A stretch of DNA of 64,000 nt, taken from Fibrobacterota bacterium (GTDB taxonomy: Bacteria > Fibrobacterota > Fibrobacteria > UBA11236). Within the stretch, counting starts at the first letter, position 1; each line of letters opens with the position of its first letter. Positions 17,088-25,435 of the stretch are shown here, in pieces. The notes below the pieces were generated by a model. It searched no databases. It was not told the origin of the DNA and saw nothing but the letters and a program-made list of their open reading frames with translations. A program made the translations under genes and the position numbers. The stretch spans positions 46,392 through 110,391 of the forward strand of contig JAQBPO010000066.1 in assembly GCA_028287465.1 (NCBI GenBank). Direction: 5' to 3'.

Positions 17088-19037
17088 ATGACCCAATCCA
17101 CCAAAGTTCCGACCGAATCCCAGGCGCCCCTGACCTATACCTCCGACCGTTTCTCCCCCCGGCGGCGCAAGACCTTGAAGGTCCGCGTCGGAAACCGCTG
17201 GATCGGCGGGGACGAACCCATCCTGGTCCAGTCCATGACCACGACCAATACCAAGGACATCGACGCCACGGTTTTCCAGACCCTGGAACTGGCCAAGGCC
17301 GGATGCGAACTGGTCCGCATCACCACGCCCACCCAGAAGGACTCGGAGTGCCTCAAGGAGATCATGGAAAAGGTGCGCGCCGCGGGATGCGACGTGCCGG
17401 TCTCGGCGGACATCCACTTCCAGCCCCGGGCGGCGATGGAAGCGGTCAAATGGGTCGAGAAGGTCCGCATCAATCCCGGCAATTTCGTGGACTCGAAATC
17501 GGCCACTCCCCGGGACTATGATGATGCGAGCTTCGCGGCCGGCGTGCAGAAGGTCTACGATGCCTTCGTGCCCCTGGTGCGCGCCGCCAAGGACCGCGGC
17601 GTCTGCCTTCGCATCGGCACCAACCACGGTTCCCTTTCCGATCGCATCATGTGGAAATACGGGGATACCATCGAAGGCATGGTGGAATCCGCCCTGGAAT
17701 ACCTGCGCGTCTGCGAAGCCGAGAATTTCGATCAGATCGTCTTCAGCATGAAATCCTCCAATCCCCGCGTGGTGGTCAATGCCTACCGGCTGCTCGCGGC
17801 CCGGCTGGATAGGGATCATAAGCCCTATCCCTTCCATGTCGGCGTGACCGAGGCGGGCGATGGGGAGGACGGCCGCCTGAAATCCTCCGTAGGCATCGGC
17901 GCGCTCCTGCTCGACGGGATCGGCGATACCATACGCGTATCCCTCACCGAGGACCCTGTCCATGAGATTCCGGTGGCCAAGGCCCTGGTCAAGCTTTGCG
18001 ATACGGCCAGGCTGGAGGCCCGCAAAGGCCTGCCGGAAAGCCTCGACTTCTACAACTTCAAACGCCGCGAGATCCCGGTCCTGCACCTGGGGAACCTGGC
18101 CGTGGGCGGCCGCGAGAAGATCGCCGTCGGCACCGTGGATCCCGTTTCCGAATCCATCCCCAAGGGGGAACGCCGCATCGAATGGTCCGGCACCCACGAT
18201 TCCCATGCCACGCGGCAGGACATGCCCACGGTCTGGGAGCCCCGCACGGTGGACTTCGCCATCGCCACCAAGCATCAATTGGTGGCCCTCAAGACCGGGC
18301 GCCTGCTTTCCGACGTAAGCGACCTGCCCGGCGACCTGGAGATCCAGATCGAGGATCCGGAGCATCTGGATCGGATCCCGCCGGACGTGTTGAACCTGCC
18401 CCATCTTTTCTGGTCCTGCGTGCCGCCTTCGCCTGAAGCGGACAAGGCGGGTATGGAGAAGCAAACCGCTTCGGCCGGTTCCATGAACAATCCCATCGCC
18501 CGGTACCGTCACCTGGCCGCCTGGCTCGCCTTGAAGGGCCGGCCGGATCCCATCATCCTCCGGGGCATGAGCGACGGGACCCCGGAAGGCAATATGATGC
18601 TGGCCGCCCGCTTCGGTTCCCTGCTGGTGGACGGCATAGGGGACATGCTCCACGTGGAAGGGCCCGCCGGGCCCAAGGCATGCATGCACCTGGGGTACGA
18701 TATCCTGCAGGCCGCGGGCGTGCGCCGCACCAAGCCCGAATATGTCGCCTGCCCCAGCTGCGGGCGGACCCTGTTCGATCTGCAGACCACGACCCAGAAG
18801 ATCCGCCAGCGGACCGCCCATCTCAAGAACATTTCCATCGCCATCATGGGCTGCATCGTGAACGGCCCGGGGGAGATGGCGGACGCGGATTTCGGCTATG
18901 TGGGCGGAGCCCCCAGCAAGGTCAATCTCTACGTGGGCCGGGACGTCGTCAAGAAGAACATCCCCGAGGAAGAGGCGCCGGAAGCCCTGGTCAACCTGAT
19001 CAAGGAGCATGGGCGCTGGTCGGAACCGGAAGCCTGA
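17088..19037 (+). CDS. ispG: 4-hydroxy-3-methylbut-2-enyl diphosphate synthase, long form
   Basis: Converts methylerythritol cyclodiphosphate to HMBPP in the MEP isoprenoid pathway, using a 4Fe-4S cluster. At 649 residues it is the long form with a central inserted domain found in Bacteroidota, Chlorobiota, Chlamydiota, plants and relatives, not the short form of about 370. The N-terminal TIM barrel begins at PILVQSMTTTNTKD; the central insert spans roughly 290-500; the reductase-like C-terminus has cluster ligands Cys555 and Cys558 (CPSC), Cys589 (MGCIVNGPGE) and Glu596. No strong ribosome site precedes ATG 17088, but homology begins soon after. Diverges from tetR; followed by a TrmJ-like gene. 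Confidence 0.96.
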   Translation: MTQSTKVPTESQAPLTYTSDRFSPRRRKTLKVRVGNRWIGGDEPILVQSMTTTNTKDIDATVFQTLELAKAGCELVRITTPTQKDSECLKEIMEKVRAAGCDVPVSADIHFQPRAAMEAVKWVEKVRINPGNFVDSKSATPRDYDDASFAAGVQKVYDAFVPLVRAAKDRGVCLRIGTNHGSLSDRIMWKYGDTIEGMVESALEYLRVCEAENFDQIVFSMKSSNPRVVVNAYRLLAARLDRDHKPYPFHVGVTEAGDGEDGRLKSSVGIGALLLDGIGDTIRVSLTEDPVHEIPVAKALVKLCDTARLEARKGLPESLDFYNFKRREIPVLHLGNLAVGGREKIAVGTVDPVSESIPKGERRIEWSGTHDSHATRQDMPTVWEPRTVDFAIATKHQLVALKTGRLLSDVSDLPGDLEIQIEDPEHLDRIPPDVLNLPHLFWSCVPPSPEADKAGMEKQTASAGSMNNPIARYRHLAAWLALKGRPDPIILRGMSDGTPEGNMMLAARFGSLLVDGIGDMLHVEGPAGPKACMHLGYDILQAAGVRRTKPEYVACPSCGRTLFDLQTTTQKIRQRTAHLKNISIAIMGCIVNGPGEMADADFGYVGGAPSKVNLYVGRDVVKKNIPEEEAPEALVNLIKEHGRWSEPEA

Positions 19038-19088
19038 TCCCGGAGAACCGCCGGCCATCATCCGATCGCATTGCCTGAGCATTTATCC

Positions 19089-19853
19089 ATGAATCCCTCC
19101 CTTTGCGTGGTGCTGGTCGGTCCCGAGCAGGCCGCGAACGTCGGATTTGCGGCGCGGACCATGGCCTGCTACGGGCTTTCCGACCTTCGCATCGTGGGCA
19201 GCCCCGGTATCGCCGCGGACGGCGCCGCGCGCAAGACCGGCAAGGCCGTGCCGGAAACCCTGGACGGCGCGCGCTACTTCGCCTCCCTGCAGGACGCCAT
19301 AGCCGATTGCGGAGCGGCCTTTGGATTCACGCGCCGCGAGCGGGATCCATCCCAGCGCATCGAGGATCTGGATGAGGCGGCGCGCGCCTGGGGAAGGGGC
19401 GCGCTCCAGGGCGGGACCGGCACCTCGGCCCTCGTCTTCGGACGGGAGTCCCAGGGATTGTTCCGGGAAGAGACCCTGCTCCTGACCCATCTGGTGCGCA
19501 TTCCCATGCCGTCGGAAACCCTGAGCCTGAACGTGTCCCATGCCCTCGCCATCGGCTTGTACGCCTTCCTGGGCGCCCTCTCAGGAACGGGTTCCGAATC
19601 CGGTTCCGAATCCGGACCTCGGGCGACGGCCATGGCGGAAGCCGAGGGCGGAACCCTGATCCCGACCCAGGGCGAATCGGCCAAGGTCCTGGAGGATCTG
19701 CTGGCCAACCTGGAAGCCAAGGGATTCTTCAAGGATGGGAAGCGGGAAGCCCAACGGGAATATGCGCGGCTCCTATGGCAGCGCATGCGGCCCAACCGGC
19801 GTGAGCTCGATTTCCTGGCCGGTCTGCTGCGAAGCCTCGGCCCGCGCCCCTGA
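19089..19853 (+). CDS. trmJ: SpoU/TrmJ-like RNA 2'-O-methyltransferase
   Basis: 254 residues from ATG 19089 (a TTG at 19071 is possible but homology starts at the ATG). SPOUT motifs: LVGPEQAANVGFAARTM (motif 1 with Asn), LVFGRESQGL (motif 2) and IPMPSETLSLNVSHALAIGLYAF (motif 3, knot). The C-terminal helical extension (about 185-254) matches TrmJ rather than the short TrmL proteins. TrmJ methylates the ribose at tRNA position 32. Asn replaces Asp in the usual PENIGA/PxNxG style variation, within family range. Follows ispG by 51 bases and is likely on the same transcript. The exact target base is inferred. Confidence 0.8.
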   Translation: MNPSLCVVLVGPEQAANVGFAARTMACYGLSDLRIVGSPGIAADGAARKTGKAVPETLDGARYFASLQDAIADCGAAFGFTRRERDPSQRIEDLDEAARAWGRGALQGGTGTSALVFGRESQGLFREETLLLTHLVRIPMPSETLSLNVSHALAIGLYAFLGALSGTGSESGSESGPRATAMAEAEGGTLIPTQGESAKVLEDLLANLEAKGFFKDGKREAQREYARLLWQRMRPNRRELDFLAGLLRSLGPRP

Positions 19854-19872
19854 TCCGGAACCGACCCTGCCG

Positions 19873-19895
19873 CTTCCGGAGAAGGACTCCGGAAG
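19873..19895 (+). other. Strong hairpin after the trmJ-like gene
   Basis: CTTCCGGAG and CTCCGGAAG form a perfect nine-pair stem around the loop AAGGA, 20 bases after the trmJ stop. No T-run follows, so it is not a classical intrinsic terminator; it may stabilise the ispG-trmJ message 3' end or assist Rho-dependent termination before the next gene at 19976. Confidence 0.45.
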
Positions 19896-19975
19896 GGTCC
19901 CCGTAACCGGCGTAATCCGGTCGAATCGGCGCCCCGATGACCCCGGAATCCCGCGCTTTTCCTAGTTTATTACCC

Positions 19976-20833
19976 ATGTTCCACCTCGACAGCGCCGGGC
20001 TCCGCGTATCCATCCTGGACCCGGTCGCCGATCGTAAACATATCGGGTCCCGCTATTGCGCGGGCGGCTATATCTGGCAGGTGAAGGACGCCGCCAAAGG
20101 CGATCTGTTCTCCGGACCGCAGTTCCCCAATCCCGATCCCTTGCCCTTCGACGGCCAGGGGATTCCCGAGGCCTTCGAGATCGCCCTCGGTTCGGCCCAG
20201 GCCAAGGTGGGGGAGGATGTCTGGGTGATCGGCGTCGGCAAGGTCCGGCGGGAAAGCCCGGTCAAGCCCTTCCATGTCCGCAACAATTCCACCATCATGG
20301 AGCTCGCCCCCTGGAAGGTCGTCCATGCGGGCGCCATGCTGACCATGACTTCGCGCCAGAGCTTCAAGGATTGGGATCTGAACCTGGAGCGTCGCGTCGT
20401 CCTCAAGGGACGCACCCTCATCTCCACCACCGTGGTCAAGAATCAGGGCAAGGCCGATGCGCCCATCCGCTGGTTCGCCCATCCCTTCTTCCCCCATGCC
20501 GGAAACGTCTGCGGCAGGCTTTCCGTGGAATGCGATTTCCCGTCCTGGGTGCCCGTGGCCGGCGGTTTCCGTTTCAACAACGGGGTGCTGGAGCGGAATC
20601 CGGAATGGGATTGGAAGTCGGGCTGTTACCAGCTTCTCAACCTGCCTTTCGGAGCCCCGGTGGACATCATCCAAAAGCATCCCGGCCTGGGCGAGGTGAA
20701 GATCGAATGCAGGTTCCCCGTGGCCTGGATGCCGATCTGGGCCAATGCGAACACGATTTCCTTCGAACCCTATTACCATACGGTCCTGCATCCGGGGACC
20801 CAAACGGAGTGGTCGATCCGGTACGGATTCTGA
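19976..20833 (+). CDS. Galactose-mutarotase-fold protein, function unknown
   Basis: 285 residues from ATG 19976 (the frame opens at 19937, but the upstream residues look untypical). Beta-rich, with an HFxP/PH pattern reminiscent of aldose 1-epimerase-like proteins: IRWFAHPFFPHAG in the middle, WDLNLERRVVLKGRTLISTTVV before it, and a WSIRYGF end. Such folds bind or epimerise sugars. I cannot place it in a specific subfamily; low confidence that it is an enzyme. No signal peptide, so cytoplasmic. It precedes recO by 40 bases in the same direction. Confidence 0.7.
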   Translation: MFHLDSAGLRVSILDPVADRKHIGSRYCAGGYIWQVKDAAKGDLFSGPQFPNPDPLPFDGQGIPEAFEIALGSAQAKVGEDVWVIGVGKVRRESPVKPFHVRNNSTIMELAPWKVVHAGAMLTMTSRQSFKDWDLNLERRVVLKGRTLISTTVVKNQGKADAPIRWFAHPFFPHAGNVCGRLSVECDFPSWVPVAGGFRFNNGVLERNPEWDWKSGCYQLLNLPFGAPVDIIQKHPGLGEVKIECRFPVAWMPIWANANTISFEPYYHTVLHPGTQTEWSIRYGF

Positions 20834-20873
20834 TCCGCGCCGGATACCCGCAAGGAACGGAAGGGAGACGGAC

Positions 20874-21644
20874 ATGGCGTCGGTGAAATCCCCCGGCTTG
20901 ATCCTGAAGAAGATCCCGTTTTCGGACAGCAGCCTGATCCTCAAGGTGTTCACGCGGGAATCCGGGCTCATCACCCTCATCGCCAAGGGCGCCAAGCAGC
21001 CCAAGTCCAAATTCCGGGGCCTCCTCGATTTCTTCACCCTGGATCAATTCATCTACCCGGAGAAATCCAAGTCCGAGATCCATACCTTGATGGACGCGGG
21101 ACTGATCCGGGAATTCCCCAGGCTCAAATCCGATCCCGGCCGCCAGTCCCTGGGCCACGTGTTCATGGAACTCTACCTCAAGTACATGTCGGAGCCGGCC
21201 CAGTCCCATCCACATTACGAACTGCTCGTGGAGCGCCTGGAGCAACTTGACGAGGCGGGGGCCGATTTCGATCCCGTCCTGCACCTGTGCGATTTCCTCC
21301 TGGGCCTTTGCTCGCTCTCCGGATTCAGCCCCCAGTTCACCATTTGCGTGCAATGCGGCCGCGAGGCCACCGGTTTCCGCGTGCGCCTGGATCCGGATCT
21401 GGGCGGACCCGTTTGCGGGGCTTGCGGCGGCGCGGGGGCGGGAGGAAGCGGCATCGCGTTCCCGGGCCGGTTGCTGCGCTGGCTGGACCGTCTCCAGGAT
21501 TCGGGCGTAAGGGCGGGCCGATTGCCGCGCGAGGAGGAGGTGCTCGCGGAGACCTTCCTGCTTTCCTTCCTGGGGAAGCATGCCGGGGGCGCGCGTCCGA
21601 TGAAGTCCCTGGACTTCTACCATGAAATGCTGGGGGCCGCCTGA
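20874..21644 (+). CDS. recO: DNA repair protein RecO
   Basis: 256 residues from ATG 20874, with AAGGGAG upstream; the longer frame from 20745 overlaps the previous gene. N-terminal OB-fold (SPGLILKKIPFSDSSLILKVFT, TLIAKGAKQPKSKFRG), central helical region, and a four-cysteine zinc site (CVQCG at about 155-159 and VCGACG at about 181-186) as in zinc-type RecO. Loads RecA at gaps with RecF/RecR. Its stop (TGA 21642-21644) overlaps the apparent CTG start of gluQ, so the two are coupled. Confidence 0.93.
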   Translation: MASVKSPGLILKKIPFSDSSLILKVFTRESGLITLIAKGAKQPKSKFRGLLDFFTLDQFIYPEKSKSEIHTLMDAGLIREFPRLKSDPGRQSLGHVFMELYLKYMSEPAQSHPHYELLVERLEQLDEAGADFDPVLHLCDFLLGLCSLSGFSPQFTICVQCGREATGFRVRLDPDLGGPVCGACGGAGAGGSGIAFPGRLLRWLDRLQDSGVRAGRLPREEEVLAETFLLSFLGKHAGGARPMKSLDFYHEMLGAA

Positions 21645-22645
21645 AGGCTCCCCGCACCCGCCTGGCTCCCACCCCTAGCGGATACCTCCATCCCGGCAAC
21701 GCCTGGTCCTTCGTCCTTACCTGGCTCCTGGCCCGCAGCCAGGGCGGGAGCATCCATCTGCGCATCGATGATCTGGATACGGCCCGTTTCCGCGAGGAAT
21801 ACATCGAGGACATCTTCGCTTCCCTGGAATGGCTCGGCCTGGATTGGGATACCGGCCCGCGCAGCCTGGCGGACATCAAATCCGGCCATAGCCAGCATCT
21901 GCGCATCGACCGTTACCGGGCCGCCTTGGAGCTCCTGGCCGAGGCCTCGGATGGGGACGGCCCGTTGCTTTACGCCTGCGCCTGCAGCCGTGAAAAGGTC
22001 CGGCGGGACTCCCTGGCCGCCGGGTTTCCCGGAACTTATCCCGGCACCTGCCGCCATGCGGGCCTTTCCAAGGCCCAATCCGGCCTGGCCGCGGACGGAG
22101 CCCCGGCCGCCGATGCCTATCCGTTGCGGATCCGCGTGCCGGGTAGCGCCGAGGTTACCATCGATGAGCTCAACCGCGGCCCCCTGGTGCTGGAACCGGG
22201 AAGGACCATGGGCGATTTCGTGGTCTGGCAACGGAACGGGGATCCGGCATACCAGCTCGCTTCCCTCGTCGACGATGAGGAATTGGGGATCGACCTGGTC
22301 GTACGCGGCAAGGACCTGCTCCCGTCCACGGGGGCCCAGGCTTGGTTGGCCGGACGGATCGGGTACTCCGGATTTCCAGGCGCCCGCTTCATCCATCATG
22401 AATTGCTGCTCGACCCGTCCGGCGGAAAGCTGTCCAAATCCCAAGGGGCCGATTCCCTCAAGGGGATCCGGGAACGCCTGGGATCCCCCGCGGCCCTCCT
22501 CGGATACTTCGCCAGGGGCCTGGGCATGGAGACGGGGCCGGTAAGCCGTCCCGCCGATCTCCTGGAAGGCTTCTCTCCCCAAAGGATCCCGGTCCATCCG
22601 TTTTCCTGGGAGGATTTCGCGGATAAACTATTTTTAAACGGATGA
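21641..22645 (+). CDS. gluQ: Glutamyl-Q tRNA(Asp) synthetase, apparent CTG start
   Basis: Adds glutamate to queuosine at the wobble base of tRNA-Asp. The frame is open from 21626, and homology begins almost at once: TRLAPTPSGYLHPGNA (HIGH-type motif), LRIDDLDTARFREEY, zinc-type cysteines (YACACSR, then TYPGTCRHAG), GDFVVWQRNGDPAYQLA and the KLSKSQGA class-I motif. No tRNA anticodon-binding domain, so not GltX. In the stretch 21626-21925 there is no ATG, GTG or TTG; the first such codon (TTG 21926) would delete the active site. The likely start is CTG 21641 overlapping the recO stop (CTGA), with GGGGG four bases before. Ends ATGA-coupled to panB. Confidence 0.85.
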   Translation: MKAPRTRLAPTPSGYLHPGNAWSFVLTWLLARSQGGSIHLRIDDLDTARFREEYIEDIFASLEWLGLDWDTGPRSLADIKSGHSQHLRIDRYRAALELLAEASDGDGPLLYACACSREKVRRDSLAAGFPGTYPGTCRHAGLSKAQSGLAADGAPAADAYPLRIRVPGSAEVTIDELNRGPLVLEPGRTMGDFVVWQRNGDPAYQLASLVDDEELGIDLVVRGKDLLPSTGAQAWLAGRIGYSGFPGARFIHHELLLDPSGGKLSKSQGADSLKGIRERLGSPAALLGYFARGLGMETGPVSRPADLLEGFSPQRIPVHPFSWEDFADKLFLNG

Positions 22646-23394
22646 TACCCGCCGCAGCCTTCGGGCGCTTCAAGCAGACCCCCATGGTGATGGCCACCGG
22701 CTATGACTTCCCCATGGCGCGTATCCTGGAAAAAGCGGGCGTGGACGTGATCCTGGTCGGGGATTCCCTCGCCAATGTCGTGCTCGGCCTTTCCTCCACC
22801 CGGGAAGTGGGTATGGACGTCATGGCCGTGTTCGTCGGGGCCGCGGCTCGGGGCGCCAAGGATACCCATATCCTGGCGGACATGCCTTTCGGCTCGGACT
22901 CGGATCCGGCCAAAGCCGTCGCCAATGGGCTGCGTTTCCTGGCTCTGGGCGCGCATTCCGTGAAGCTGGAAGGGGCCAAGCTGGACGTGATCCGCGCCCT
23001 GACCTCGGAAGGCGTTCCCGTCTTCGGCCATCTGGGATTGCTTCCCCAGACCGCCAAATCCTTCAAGCAGGTGGGCCGCGACCCCGCCGAGCGCGAGGAA
23101 GTCCTCCGCTCGGCCGAAGCCGTGGTAAAGGCCGGGGCGATCGGCATGGTCCTTGAGCACATGGATTCGGATCTGGCCGCCCAGGTAACCCGCGCGGTAC
23201 CCATCCCGACGGTCGGCATCGGCGCGGGGCGGCAGGTGGACGGGCAGGTCCTGGTATTGCATGACTTCCTGGGATTGAATCCCGGGCCCTTTCCGCCGTT
23301 CGCCAAAGCATTCGCGGACCTCCATGGGGCGGCCCTGGCGGGCGCGACCGAATATTGCCGGGCCGTGCGCGAGCGCCGTTTCCCGGAACGATGA
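22642..23394 (+). CDS. panB: 3-methyl-2-oxobutanoate hydroxymethyltransferase
   Basis: First step of pantothenate synthesis: ketoisovalerate plus methylene-THF to ketopantoate. 250 residues, full length. Motifs: MVMATGYDFPMARILEKAGVD, VGDSLANVVLG, ADMPFGSD, VKLEGAK, VFGHLGLLPQT and PTVGIGAGRQVDGQVLVLHD, including the metal-binding Asp and Glu positions of the family. Its ATG overlaps the gluQ stop by four bases (ATGA), so recO-gluQ-panB form one coupled unit. No ribosome site of its own is evident. Confidence 0.95.
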   Translation: MIPAAAFGRFKQTPMVMATGYDFPMARILEKAGVDVILVGDSLANVVLGLSSTREVGMDVMAVFVGAAARGAKDTHILADMPFGSDSDPAKAVANGLRFLALGAHSVKLEGAKLDVIRALTSEGVPVFGHLGLLPQTAKSFKQVGRDPAEREEVLRSAEAVVKAGAIGMVLEHMDSDLAAQVTRAVPIPTVGIGAGRQVDGQVLVLHDFLGLNPGPFPPFAKAFADLHGAALAGATEYCRAVRERRFPER

Positions 23395-23424
23395 ACACAA
23401 ACGCCGAAAAGGTGGAGCAAGCAT

Positions 23425-23787
23425 ATGGATGAGCAGGAACAGACCGGCGCGGCCGGGGAAGAGTCGGGCAACCATGCGCCCGCGGAAGAATCGCTCCGCC
23501 CGGAACCGGGCCTTGAAATCGTCCAGAGCCGGGAGTTCCTTTCCGAGAACGTGTCCATCTCCGGCCGGCACTTCATCCGGTGCTCCTTCAATTTCTGCAA
23601 TCTGATCTATTCAGGAGGCCCGGTGGGCCTGGTGGAATGCGGGGGCGTGAACAACCGCCTGGTCGAGGTGGGTCCGATGCAGGAGGCCCTGAAAGAGATG
23701 TCGGGCGAGGCGATCCGGGAGAAGATGATCCGGTACTGGAAGGACGTACGGACCGGGCTCCATCTCGAGATCCCGGCGGGATATTGA
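23425..23787 (+). CDS. Small uncharacterised protein after panB
   Basis: 120 residues. The first 30 are acidic and probably disordered. Residues about 38-80 show a repeating beta pattern (VSISGRHFIRCSFNFCNLIY, then GGPVGLVECGGVNNRLVE) that recalls one or two turns of a right-handed beta-helix or pentapeptide-like coil. The helical C-terminus ends EIPAGY. AGGTGGAGC lies upstream of ATG 23425. Last gene of the plus-strand run, convergent with lnt. Function not known; the helix-coil idea is inference from pattern only. Confidence 0.6.
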   Translation: MDEQEQTGAAGEESGNHAPAEESLRPEPGLEIVQSREFLSENVSISGRHFIRCSFNFCNLIYSGGPVGLVECGGVNNRLVEVGPMQEALKEMSGEAIREKMIRYWKDVRTGLHLEIPAGY

Positions 23788-23791
23788 CGTT

Positions 23792-25429
23792 CTAGGATCT
23801 CCCGGCGAAGCGCCGGTTGTCCCGCCAGGCCAGGAACCAGCAACCGAGCAACCCCGGGATGAAGGCCCAGGCCAGGAAGCCCTCCACCTGATCCCCATGC
23901 CGCTGGTAAAAGGTATCGCGGGATACCAGGGCCACCTTCCGGCGCAATACCGTCATTTCGGATAGCCGCGTCTTGCCCAGCACCCGGCCTTTGTAATCGT
24001 AGAAGACGCTGATGCCGGCGTTCGAGCAGCGTGCGATGGGGATGCCCGCTTCGATGGCTCGGAAGCGGCTGATATTGGCATGCATGAAGGGCGCATTGCT
24101 GTATCCGAACCAACCGTCATTGGTGATGTTGACCAGCAATTCGGCGCCGCGGCGGCGGGCCCCGCGCACGAAGTCCGGATAGATGATCTCGTAGCATATG
24201 GACGGGGCGTACCGGGCGGACGAAACGTTCCGGGCGGACGAAACGTTCCGGGCCCCGCGTTCCCAAATCGAATAACCCGAGCCGGGGGAGAAGTCCCCCT
24301 CGCCCAGGTTCACGTAATTGATGATGGGGAAGACGTCGTCGAAGGGAAGCCTCTCGCTGAAGGGCACCAACCGAAGCTTGGAGTATTGCAGCAGGGTGGC
24401 CTTGCCGTCGGCGGGGAACAGGAAGGCGGAATTGTAGAAGAGGTAGGTATGGTAGGGTTTGGGATCGGACGCGAAGTCCAGGGCCCCGACCAATACGTCC
24501 GCGCCGGTGGCGGCCGCGATCTTCTGGAAGCGCTCGTACAGTTCCGGCCGGCTGCGCAGGAAATCCGGGACGGCGGTTTCCGCGAGGACGATCAGATCGG
24601 TCCCCTTGAGGATGGCGCTGTCCACGGGATGGCCTTCCATGGTATCCCAGGTTTTCTGCATCACGTCCTTGAAATAACCTTCATCCCATTTCTTGGTCTG
24701 CGCGATGGAGGGTTGCACCAGGCTGATATCGATGATGCGCGAGGCGGTGGGATCGGGCCGGGAGAGCGAGGCGGAGCCTTGAGCGGCCAGGAACAGGGGG
24801 ATGGCCGCGGCGGCTCCCAGGAAGGCCCATCGGATGGCGCCGCGGGATTTCCATGCCCTGAACGCGAGGCAATTGACCGAGACAATCGCCATGGAGAGCC
24901 CGAAGATACCCAGATAGGAAACGGATTGGATGAGGCCGTCCCAATGGCCCAGGGCGTAGCCCATGTCGTTCCACGGGAAGGACATCTCCCCGAGGCTGCG
25001 GACCACTTCCAGGCCGCCCCAAAGGATGGGATAAGCGATTAGACCGTACGGCCTGACGGCCAGGATGCGGAAGAGCCAGCCCAAAAGGCCGTTGAAGAAG
25101 GATAGGAAGAGGATCAGGATCACCAGGCCGGACCCGATGATGAGGGCGGGTCCTACCTTCATCACGTTGTAGATCCACCAGTACATGATGGTGTTGTAGA
25201 GGATGCCGGCGGCGAAGTGGTAGGCGAAGGCTTGCCGCGCGGTGAGCCGGAGCGAGGCGATGAAGGCGGGAACCAGGGCGACGAAGGCGAGCGGCCCCAG
25301 GGGAAAGGGAGGGTAGCAAAAGGCCCAGGCCAGGGCCGACAGGCATATCCAACCCAGGATGGGCCAATCCGGCCGTCGCGGCCGGAACCGTGCCATGACC
25401 CTGCGCAGGATGTCCGGGACCTTGGCCAT
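23792..25429 (-). CDS. lnt: Apolipoprotein N-acyltransferase
   Basis: Inner-membrane enzyme adding the third acyl chain to lipoproteins. 545 residues: about eight N-terminal membrane helices (residues 20-230), then a periplasmic nitrilase domain with the Glu-Lys-Cys triad visible as LIVLAETAVPDF (Glu), KLRLVPFSERLP (Lys) and SICYEIIYPD (Cys); a final membrane helix near the C-terminus. Within the nitrilase domain an 18-base tandem duplication adds the repeat ARNVSSARNVSSARY. Last gene of the minus-strand run; starts six bases after the rsmI stop without a clear ribosome site. Many lipoproteins in this window would be its substrates. Confidence 0.95.
   Translation of the reverse strand: MAKVPDILRRVMARFRPRRPDWPILGWICLSALAWAFCYPPFPLGPLAFVALVPAFIASLRLTARQAFAYHFAAGILYNTIMYWWIYNVMKVGPALIIGSGLVILILFLSFFNGLLGWLFRILAVRPYGLIAYPILWGGLEVVRSLGEMSFPWNDMGYALGHWDGLIQSVSYLGIFGLSMAIVSVNCLAFRAWKSRGAIRWAFLGAAAAIPLFLAAQGSASLSRPDPTASRIIDISLVQPSIAQTKKWDEGYFKDVMQKTWDTMEGHPVDSAILKGTDLIVLAETAVPDFLRSRPELYERFQKIAAATGADVLVGALDFASDPKPYHTYLFYNSAFLFPADGKATLLQYSKLRLVPFSERLPFDDVFPIINYVNLGEGDFSPGSGYSIWERGARNVSSARNVSSARYAPSICYEIIYPDFVRGARRRGAELLVNITNDGWFGYSNAPFMHANISRFRAIEAGIPIARCSNAGISVFYDYKGRVLGKTRLSEMTVLRRKVALVSRDTFYQRHGDQVEGFLAWAFIPGLLGCWFLAWRDNRRFAGRS
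24213..24254 (-). repeat. 18-base tandem repeat inside lnt
   Basis: Two perfect copies of an 18-base unit (24213-24230 and 24231-24248) followed by six bases of a third. The unit keeps the frame and encodes two copies of a six-residue piece within ARNVSSARNVSSARY, in a loop shortly before the catalytic Cys segment. Looks like a recent in-frame slippage event. Confidence 0.9.
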
Positions 25430-25435
25430 GTAGGA

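Noticed and set aside
16668..19082. 804-codon antisense frame through ispG and tetR
   Set aside because: Covers the conserved ispG gene and reads through part of tetR in another frame; no independent support.
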